A stretch of DNA of 64,000 nt from EB88 sp965199135 (GTDB taxonomy: Bacteria; Acidobacteriota; Terriglobia; Terriglobales; Acidobacteriaceae). Shown here one piece after another: positions 57,685 through 64,000 of the stretch (positions are counted from its first letter, which is position 1; every line of letters begins with the position of its first letter). The notes below the pieces were generated by a model that was not told the DNA's origin, ran no database searches, and saw nothing but the letters and a program-made list of their open reading frames with translations. Where the stretch lies: contig OZ240685.1 in the NCBI GenBank assembly GCA_965199135.1, forward strand, positions 248,001 through 312,000, written 5' to 3'. The position numbers and the translations under genes are program-made.

Positions 57685-58971
57685 ATGGCGCTCACAGAAA
57701 GGCTCTACCTCCACGACAGCAAACAACTCGAGTTCCCGGCGACGGTGACCGATATCCGGGAGTTTGCCCGCAGGGACGGGGTGCAGATCTGGCAGCTGGC
57801 GCTCGACCGCACCGCGTTCTACCCAACCTCGGGCGGCCAGCCGCATGACACCGGGGAGTTGCGAGCGCGGGCGCGCTCTGGCGCAGAAATTACCGTGCGT
57901 GTCGATGAGGTGGTTGAGGATGAGTCGGGCGAGATCTGGCACGCGACGACCAAGCCTCTGTTGACCGGTACGGAGATCGTCGGCTGTATCGACGGGAGGC
58001 GTCGGCGCGACCACATGCAGCAACACTCTGGCCAGCACCTTCTCTCGGCGGTGCTCGCCGAGGATTACGGCGCACAGACTGTCGGCTTTCACCTCGGCGA
58101 CGAAGACACCACAATCGACCTCGCCGTGGAGGGCAAGGAAGAACAGGGCGTGCTGCTCTCGCACCTGGCCGCGGCGGAGCGTGCTGTCAACGAGTGCATC
58201 CTGAACAACCTGCCGGTTTCAGTCAGCAGCGTGTCGAACACCGAGGCGCAGGCGCTGCTGGCGACGGGCGCGATCCGAAAGCTGCCGCCGCGTGAGGGGG
58301 ACATTCGCCTGGTGGAGATCCCGGGTCTTGATCGGAACGCCTGTGGCGGAACGCATGTGGAGTCGCTCGGCGAGATCGGCATCGTGCTGCTGCGCGAGAC
58401 GGAGCGCATCAAGCGCGGGGTGCGGCTGCACTTCCTGTGCGGCGGACGCGCGGTCCGTGCCGCGCAGCGGGACTGGGCCGAGCTGAGCGCAACCGCTGCC
58501 CTGCTCTCCGTGGGTCTCGGCAACGTAAGTGACGCCGTACACCGATTGCAGGCCGAGGCTCGTGGCCTGGGCAAGGACCGGCTGCGGCTGCGGGAAGAGA
58601 TCGCCGCCAGCCTTGCGGTGCAACTGGCTGTCGAAGAGCGCATCCAGAATGGCATCCGGGTGGTGTCGCGGACCTTTACCGATCGCGATGCCGAGTACAC
58701 CAAGCTGATCGCGACGAAGCTGCTGGAGGCGGTACCGCAGACGGTGGCTGTGCTGGTAGCCGCCGGCCAGGAGACCCCGACGATCGTGATCGCCTCCAAC
58801 ATGGAAGCAGCAGCGATGCTGCCGGGTGGGTGCAACAGCCTCCTGCGTGAAGTGCTCGCACCCTACGGCTTGCGTGGCGGTGGGACTGCAGAGATGGCGC
58901 AGGCTGCGGTGCCGGTGGAGCTGGTGGACCCCTTGCGGGAGACGCTGGTACGGAAGCTGTCCGGGCGCTAG
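57685..58971 (+). CDS. AlaX-type alanyl-tRNA editing protein with DHHA1 region
   Basis: 428 residues from the ATG at 57685 (GTG at 57667 possible). AlaRS-like editing domain: FYPTSGGQPHDTGEL, the zinc/His motif DHMQQHSGQHLLSAVLAED, and the CGGTHV Cys/His pair near residue 219. After that come coiled-coil-like helices and a DHHA1-like C-terminal domain (VVSRTFTDRDAEYTKLI and MLPGGCNSLLREVLAPYGLRGGGTAEMAQAA). This matches the larger stand-alone AlaX proteins that deacylate Ser- or Gly-tRNA-Ala. It is not a complete AlaRS because the aminoacylation domain is missing. Confidence 0.88.
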   Translation: MALTERLYLHDSKQLEFPATVTDIREFARRDGVQIWQLALDRTAFYPTSGGQPHDTGELRARARSGAEITVRVDEVVEDESGEIWHATTKPLLTGTEIVGCIDGRRRRDHMQQHSGQHLLSAVLAEDYGAQTVGFHLGDEDTTIDLAVEGKEEQGVLLSHLAAAERAVNECILNNLPVSVSSVSNTEAQALLATGAIRKLPPREGDIRLVEIPGLDRNACGGTHVESLGEIGIVLLRETERIKRGVRLHFLCGGRAVRAAQRDWAELSATAALLSVGLGNVSDAVHRLQAEARGLGKDRLRLREEIAASLAVQLAVEERIQNGIRVVSRTFTDRDAEYTKLIATKLLEAVPQTVAVLVAAGQETPTIVIASNMEAAAMLPGGCNSLLREVLAPYGLRGGGTAEMAQAAVPVELVDPLRETLVRKLSGR

Positions 58972-59018
58972 GAGCACACCAGGAGGCGCGGAATCAGCAG
59001 CGCCCCTGCACGAAGCGC

Positions 59019-60578
59019 TCAGTTCCAGTAGCTGCGGTCGAGGGTGCGGTACTGGATGGCTTCGGCGATATGCGGGAGCCCGACGCGCTCCGCCCCCTCC
59101 AGGTCGGCTATGGTGCGTGCAACCTTGAGGATGCGATCGTGCGCGCGCGCGGTGAGGCCCTGTTGTTGCATGGCACGCTCGAGCAGGCGTTCCGCATCAG
59201 GCTCGAGTTCGCAGAAGGTCCGGATCTGTCGTGTGCCCATCTGCGCATTGCTGTAGAGGCGCGACTTCGACTGCGCAAAGCGCTCGCGCTGTCGCTCACG
59301 GGCGGCGAGTACGCGTGCGCGGATGGACGCAGAGCTTTCTGCGGCAGCGCCACCCCGGAGTTCGCGGTACTGCATCGCGGGCACTTCGATGTGGATGTCG
59401 ATGCGGTCGAGCAGCGGGCCTGAAACCTTGGACGCGTAGCGCTGGATCATGGGCGGCGTGCACTTGCACTCGCGCGACTTGTCATTGAAGTAGCCGCAGG
59501 GGCACGGGTTCATCGCGGCTGCGAGCATGAAGCGCGCAGGAAAGGTCAGCGACATGGCGGCGCGGGCGATGACGACGTTGCCATCTTCGAGCGGCTGTCG
59601 CAACACCTCGAGCACATTGCGGGGGAACTCGGGAAGCTCGTCGAGGAACAGGACGCCATTGTGCGCGAGCGAAACCTCGCCGGGCCGCGGCACGGCGCCT
59701 CCGCCGATGAGGCCGGCGTCGGAGATGGTGTGGTGTGGCGCGCGAAAGGGGCGCTCGGTCACGAGGCCGGTGCCGCCATCAAGCACCGCCGCCACGGAGT
59801 GGATCTTGGTCGTCTCCAGTGCCTCGCCCAGCGAGAGTGGCGCGAGGATGGTCGGCAGGCGCTTGGCGAGCATGGTCTTGCCTGAGCCCGGTGGGCCAAT
59901 CATCAGGATGTTGTGACCGCCCGCTGCGGCGACTTCAAGTGCGCGCTTTGCGGAACCCTGCCCGCGTACATCGGCGAAGTCGACGTGGAACTGCTGCTCT
60001 TCTGAAAGCAGTTCGCGGGCCTCGATGCGCATCGGTGGTGATTGAATGCCGCCGGCGCCGTGTTCGTGCAAGAGGCGACGCACACAGTTCAGCGACTCCG
60101 CCGGGTACACTGCGACTCCCTCGACGACTGCGGCCTCGCGCGCGTTCGCCCTGGGCACGATCAGGGTCCTGATGCCGCGCTCCTTGGCGAGGATGGCGAT
60201 CGGCAGCATGCCGGGTACAGGGCGAAGGAGACCATCGAGCCCAAGCTCGCCGATCAGGAGGATCTCGGGAAGGGTTCTCGCCTGCAGTGCTCCCGACGCG
60301 TGAAGAATGCCCATGGCGATCGCGAGATCGAAGCCGGAGCCTTCCTTCTTGATGTCGGCCGGAGCGAGATTGATGGTGATCGAGGTGGGCGGGATTTGAA
60401 AGCCGGAGTTCTTGATGGCTGCGCGCACGCGCTCGCGTGACTCGCGCACGGCCGAGTCCGGGAGGCCGACCATGAGGAATCGATCCTCGGCCAGCTTGAT
60501 GCCGGAGAAGTCGACTTCGACTTCGATAAGGTGCGCGTCGATGCCGTAAACGGCCGCGCTGAGGGCTTTGGCAAGCAT
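59019..60578 (-). CDS. comM: ComM/YifB-family Mg-chelatase-like ATPase
   Basis: 519 residues from the ATG at 60578. N-terminal Lon-protease-like domain (AKALSAAVYGIDAHLIEVEV, SITINLAPADIKKEGSGFDL), Mg-chelatase AAA+ core with GPPGSGKTMLAKRLPTILAP, ETTKIHSVAA, RPFRAPHHTISDAGLIGGG and GVLFLDELPEF, and a C-terminal helical part with IADLEGAERVGLPHIAEAI. ComM is the hexameric helicase that helps incorporate transformed DNA. Frame upstream to 61655 is open but is in the shadow of the receptor gene, so it was not used. Confidence 0.93.
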   Translation of the reverse strand: MLAKALSAAVYGIDAHLIEVEVDFSGIKLAEDRFLMVGLPDSAVRESRERVRAAIKNSGFQIPPTSITINLAPADIKKEGSGFDLAIAMGILHASGALQARTLPEILLIGELGLDGLLRPVPGMLPIAILAKERGIRTLIVPRANAREAAVVEGVAVYPAESLNCVRRLLHEHGAGGIQSPPMRIEARELLSEEQQFHVDFADVRGQGSAKRALEVAAAGGHNILMIGPPGSGKTMLAKRLPTILAPLSLGEALETTKIHSVAAVLDGGTGLVTERPFRAPHHTISDAGLIGGGAVPRPGEVSLAHNGVLFLDELPEFPRNVLEVLRQPLEDGNVVIARAAMSLTFPARFMLAAAMNPCPCGYFNDKSRECKCTPPMIQRYASKVSGPLLDRIDIHIEVPAMQYRELRGGAAAESSASIRARVLAARERQRERFAQSKSRLYSNAQMGTRQIRTFCELEPDAERLLERAMQQQGLTARAHDRILKVARTIADLEGAERVGLPHIAEAIQYRTLDRSYWN

Positions 60579-60725
60579 AGTGTGGGTGCTGTTGCCGTGA
60601 GCGTAGCAGCGCACGGTGCTCGCAGGCGCGCTGCTACCCGAGCGCGAGGGTACGTTGGGCACGTGGATGGGAATGGCCCCACCGCAGGACCGCGTCGGCT
60701 GGCTCAGAAGACGCGGGCAGGTCTG

Positions 60726-60775
60726 CGCCTCCAGACGCCTCCAGACGCATCCAGGCGCATCCAGGCGCCTCCAGG
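60726..60775. repeat. Five tandem 10-bp repeats upstream of comM
   Basis: Units CGCCTCCAGA twice, CGCATCCAGG twice and CGCCTCCAGG once: 10-bp period, five full copies. They lie about 150 bases upstream of the comM start and 290 bases past the receptor stop, in a gap of about 485 bases that otherwise holds only the receptor terminator. Confidence 0.85.
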
Positions 60776-61012
60776 AGGTTGATGTCGGAGTTTTCCCGAA
60801 CGGCTCCTCCAACTCGATGTCCAAACCGTCGGGCTCGCAGACGCGGGGTAGCAGCAGCGTGTAGGGGCATGGCACGGGCGGGTCTTTGGGCCGCTCACAC
60901 GCGATCTGGATCGCGCCGCTGGCCCGGAGGCGCTCGTTCCGTCGCTGGAACAGGAACACATCCACAGCATTTGTGCTGTTGGCTGGGGGCCGTAGAGCGG
61001 ACGCGAAGAGGA

Positions 61013-61040
61013 GAGAGCCTCGCTGCGAGGCGAGGCTCTC
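61013..61040 (-). terminator. Hairpin terminator downstream of the second receptor
   Basis: GAGAGCCTCGC (61013-61023) and GCGAGGCTCTC (61030-61040) form a perfect 11-bp stem with a six-base loop, 24 bases beyond the receptor stop on its strand. There is only a weak pyrimidine tail (TCCTCTTCGC), so it may work with Rho. Confidence 0.6.
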
Positions 61041-61063
61041 GGGGACTGCGGTGTTGCAGCGGC

Positions 61064-64000
61064 TTAGAAGTCGATACGCGCAGCGACCTGGCCAGTGCGG
61101 CTGCCGCCAAAGTCGGATCCTCGTGCTGTCGTGATCTTGCCGAAGTTGCCGTTGGTGATGTTGAGCGAGGGGTCGTTGAGGTTGGTGTGGTTGAGCACGT
61201 TGGTGAAGGTGCCTTCGAGCCGGAAATGGACCTGCTCCGTGATCGGAAACACCTTCGACAGGCCGGAGGACAGGTTCACTGTGCCGGGTCCCGTGATGGA
61301 GCCGATCTGCGCATCGCCGAAGCGTCCGATGGGGGGCAGGTAGCCGAGCGCAAGCGATTGCGCCGCAGTGTCGGTGGTGGTGGGGTCGACCGCACCGGTG
61401 TGGCACGAGGTTCCCGGCGTCCAGGATGTTGCGCCGGGGCAGGTAAAGGACGACGTGTTGACCCAGTTGTTGCGGTTCTGCCCGGCAGGCTTTGCCGCGC
61501 CGACGCGATCCGGTTTCTGCGAGCGATGGCCGAGATCGCCATAGAGCCCGCCGTTCAGACCGGAGCCGGTGCCTGAAGGGTCCGCCTGGCCACTCGGGAT
61601 GTAGGCAGAGAGAAAGGGACCAGACTGCCAGAGGAAGATGTTGCTGGTCTGCCATCCGCCGATTGCGAGATCCGCGAAGCGGTTCATATGTGAGCCGAAC
61701 ATGCGTCCACGACCCACAGGCAGGTCGTAGAGCGCGGTGGTCAGCCAGCGGTTGCGACGTGTGCCGTACACCTGGCCGAAGTCGACCGTGCGGTCGCCTG
61801 CATACGAGGCACGCGCCCCGCCTGTCTCGCCGGCAAAGGAGCTCGAGTTCGGCCCCTGGTTGTCGGCGACATTTTTTGCGAGCGTGTAGGTCGAGTCGAA
61901 TTCGAGACCCGCGCTCATGCGATGCGAGACCTCGACCTGGCCGGAGTGATAGCTCTCATTGCCACCAGTGGAACGCGTGTTGATGCGACCCCAGTTGGGG
62001 AAGGGTCGCGCGCTGAGCGGCTGCAGGTAGGCAGAGGTGGTGTTGGAGTAGGGCAGATCGTTTAAGTTTGGAGCCCACACCAGCTGGTGGGTCTCCATGC
62101 CGATGTAGGAGACACGCAGGCCGACGCCATGCGCGAGTTCGTGATCGACCGAGAGGGTGTACTGCTCGGAGTAGGGGTCCTTCCAGTTGATGTCGTTGGC
62201 TGTACCGAAGTAAGCCTGTCCGAAGGTTGCCGAACTGGCATTGCCGGCCGCTGCGTTCGAGATCGCAGGCCATGCGTATGACGGGCCCGCGGCAGTCTGC
62301 GCATTTGTATAGGCGACCGTATCGGATTGCAGCGTGCCGGTCAGCGAGTAGAAGTTGCCACCAAGCAGCGTGATGTCGTACATGCCAAAGCCGCCGCGGA
62401 CCACGGTGCGATCGTTGTCAAACGGCCGGTAGGCGACGCCGAAGCGCGGCATAAAGCGCAGGTGCGGCACCTTGCGCAGCCCGGATGGCAGACCGGCTTC
62501 AGAGTTGGTGAGCACAGGAGTGCAGGCCGCACCATTCGCCCCTGCGACCCCGGTGGTAGACCCCACGGTGCAGGCGTCAAAAGACGAGAGAAAATTCGCG
62601 GCGAGCGTGTTCTGCCCGCCATCGGGGAAGATGACGCGACCACTCTTAGCGACCGAGGGATCGAAGTTTCCGATGTTGCCGGAGGGGTCGTTGTACGCCG
62701 GGTGGAATTCGTAGCGGAGACCGTAGGAGAGCACGAGGCGCGGGGTCGCGTGCCACTCATCCTGCGCGAACGCATCGGTGTAAAAGCTGCGGCCATCGTT
62801 GTCGGACTGCACGACGTCGTAGTCGGTCGTGTTGGGCACACCAAGCAGGAAGTCCGCGAACTCGGCGCCCGTGAACTGTGCCGTGGAAAAGTCGAAGGTG
62901 CCGTAGTTATCTGCGCCCTGGAAGCCAAGCGGTGTGATCGCCTGCACCTGTCGCAGGTCGACGCCGAACTTGAGCGTGTGTGCATGGATCTGCCAGGTCA
63001 GCGTATCGAGGTACTGCTTGGTGCGCGACTTCGTAACAGAGGTAAGGCGATCCGCGTTGAGTGAAGTAAGCGAGGAGAAATCGAGCTCGGGCACACCGTT
63101 GAAGAAGAGGTTCTGCAGGCCCTGGAGGCCGGTCGACGCGGCGAAGGAGGGACCATTGAAGCTGTTGGTGTTGCCACTGCTCTCGTTGGTGAAGCCGAAG
63201 CGGAACTCGTTGATGATGGTCGGGGTGAAATTGCAGTTGCCGGCAACCACGAAGATGCGGTCATCGATGGTGTCGGCGCTCGTGGGAACGAGCAACGGCT
63301 GTGGCGAATTGATGGAGAAGTTCTTCCAGGAGTAGCGCGCAAAGACCAGCGCCTTCTGCCCGATGTACTGATCGCCGCGCAGATCAAACTGGTTCGAGCT
63401 CTGATTGCTGTTCTTGTTGACGTAGTAGTTCGGGACGCCATTCGGGTAGGCCGCGGGGTCGCCATGGTTCGGGTCGGGGAAGAACTGCAGGAACTTCTGC
63501 GCAGCCGAGTTGATCGCGGGCAGCGTGTTGCCGGCGTAGGTGGTGCCCGGTGCGTAAGGATCCTTCAGGCTGTTCGCGGGCAGGTAGTTGAAGTTGCCCT
63601 GCTTCATCAGCGTGGAAGGAACGATGTACTGCTCGGGTGTGGCCTGCGGCAGGCGGAAACCCTCATAGGTCCCGAAGAAGAATGTCTTGTCGTGCCCGTT
63701 ATAGACGTGCGGGATCACGACCGGTCCACCGATGGTGCCACCGAGGTCGTTGCCGACAAGAGCAGGTTTCGTCACCGCGCCAAACGGGATAGCGTCAAAG
63801 GCCGCGTTCTGGTGGTACTCGAAGATGCCGCCGTGCAGGTGATTGGTGCCGGACTTCGAGATGGTGGTGACTTCGCCGGGCTGGCCGAACTGAGCGCTGT
63901 TGAGCACACCATCGACGCGAAGCTCCGAGATCGATTCGCCGGAGATGAAGGCGTTGGCAAGCGGCGTGTTCGAGGTCGCACTCTCGGAGGTGATGCCATC
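61064..64000 (-). CDS. TonB-dependent receptor, Oar-like (5' end outside window)
   Basis: Open to the right edge, so the start is not seen; 978 residues are visible. The first part looks like the end of the plug: AFISGESISELRVDGVLNSA, followed by GQPGEVTTISKSGTNHLHGG, GNDLGGTIGGPVVIP and KTFFFGTYEGFRLPQATPEQ, which is the typical acidobacterial receptor that carries a carboxypeptidase-like N-terminal domain. The barrel follows, ending GGSRTGQVAARIDF with a terminal Phe. It is likely a transporter for large substrates such as glycans or siderophores; the identity is not visible. A hairpin terminator follows the stop. Confidence 0.9.
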   Translation of the reverse strand, partial: DGITSESATSNTPLANAFISGESISELRVDGVLNSAQFGQPGEVTTISKSGTNHLHGGIFEYHQNAAFDAIPFGAVTKPALVGNDLGGTIGGPVVIPHVYNGHDKTFFFGTYEGFRLPQATPEQYIVPSTLMKQGNFNYLPANSLKDPYAPGTTYAGNTLPAINSAAQKFLQFFPDPNHGDPAAYPNGVPNYYVNKNSNQSSNQFDLRGDQYIGQKALVFARYSWKNFSINSPQPLLVPTSADTIDDRIFVVAGNCNFTPTIINEFRFGFTNESSGNTNSFNGPSFAASTGLQGLQNLFFNGVPELDFSSLTSLNADRLTSVTKSRTKQYLDTLTWQIHAHTLKFGVDLRQVQAITPLGFQGADNYGTFDFSTAQFTGAEFADFLLGVPNTTDYDVVQSDNDGRSFYTDAFAQDEWHATPRLVLSYGLRYEFHPAYNDPSGNIGNFDPSVAKSGRVIFPDGGQNTLAANFLSSFDACTVGSTTGVAGANGAACTPVLTNSEAGLPSGLRKVPHLRFMPRFGVAYRPFDNDRTVVRGGFGMYDITLLGGNFYSLTGTLQSDTVAYTNAQTAAGPSYAWPAISNAAAGNASSATFGQAYFGTANDINWKDPYSEQYTLSVDHELAHGVGLRVSYIGMETHQLVWAPNLNDLPYSNTTSAYLQPLSARPFPNWGRINTRSTGGNESYHSGQVEVSHRMSAGLEFDSTYTLAKNVADNQGPNSSSFAGETGGARASYAGDRTVDFGQVYGTRRNRWLTTALYDLPVGRGRMFGSHMNRFADLAIGGWQTSNIFLWQSGPFLSAYIPSGQADPSGTGSGLNGGLYGDLGHRSQKPDRVGAAKPAGQNRNNWVNTSSFTCPGATSWTPGTSCHTGAVDPTTTDTAAQSLALGYLPPIGRFGDAQIGSITGPGTVNLSSGLSKVFPITEQVHFRLEGTFTNVLNHTNLNDPSLNITNGNFGKITTARGSDFGGSRTGQVAARIDF

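Noticed and set aside
60579..61655. N-terminal extension of the comM frame up to 61655
   Set aside because: The frame crosses the receptor gene and the repeat tract, and comM homology starts exactly at the ATG at 60578.

Overview
The window reads as a chromosomal segment of a GC-rich soil-type bacterium, most likely an Acidobacteriota (Terriglobia/Acidobacteriaceae-like) genome. This is an inference from gene style: two large TonB-dependent receptors of the acidobacterial Oar-like type run off the two ends of the window, the omega subunit (rpoZ) is of the short divergent kind I associate with this phylum, and housekeeping genes are spread between short, tightly overlapped operons. No phage, transposase, integrase or CRISPR array is visible.

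Layout. 0-3.2 kb: receptor 3' end, bidirectional terminator, then a leftward ribH (with an extra N-terminal domain)-nusB-lipoprotein operon. 3.2-8.4 kb: YihY membrane protein, pyruvate kinase, a strong hairpin, DUF2834 protein, mutL. 8.5-11.7 kb: a winged-helix-like protein with a 15-copy 17-residue basic repeat, overlapped with cmk. 11.7-16.5 kb (leftward): Fur/PerR regulator, then ECF sigma, anti-sigma, B-box/LiaF-like protein and DUF4097 protein as one coupled operon. 16.7-26.2 kb: sugar-type binding lipoprotein, nadA, tatA-tatC-M28 peptidase-TerC, small protein, nadB, aroB, ubiE/menG. 26.3-31.5 kb: truncated trypsin-like exported protein, CDF transporter, OsmC, PASTA protein, GH1-like glycosidase, NodS-like methyltransferase. 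31.5-35.3 kb: a GT2 glycosyltransferase and a glycosyltransferase fused to UDP-galactopyranose mutase. 35.3-39.4 kb (leftward): aroC, def, fmt, rsmB. 39.5-47.2 kb: YjbR-like protein, YhaM-like HD nuclease, SurA-like chaperone with a long basic tail, metallohydrolase, S41 peptidase, GNAT, Cu/Zn-SOD. 47.2-51.8 kb (leftward): a five-gene operon for trans-4-hydroxy-L-proline breakdown. 51.9-54.9 kb: membrane MutS-like ATPase, YceI, MarR. 54.9-58.9 kb: tRNA-Ala(CGC), a structured non-coding stretch, rpoZ, rho, YciI-like, AlaX-like editing protein. 59-64 kb: comM/yifB and the second receptor.

Functional themes. The hydroxyproline operon carries epimerase, three-part D-hydroxyproline dehydrogenase (FAD subunit, small 2Fe-2S subunit, NAD/FAD plus BFD-type subunit) and the deaminase; the last step, an alpha-ketoglutarate semialdehyde dehydrogenase, is not in the window. 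The sigma/anti-sigma operon looks like an envelope-stress module whose output includes two LiaF-like membrane proteins. The glycosidase, methyltransferase, GT2 and GT-Glf genes look like a galactofuranose-containing surface glycan locus. The least ordinary items are the lumazine synthase fusion, the 15 x 51-bp protein repeat, the GT-Glf fusion, the membrane MutS and several short tandem-repeat tracts in gene-free DNA. I see no single system that I would call wholly undescribed.
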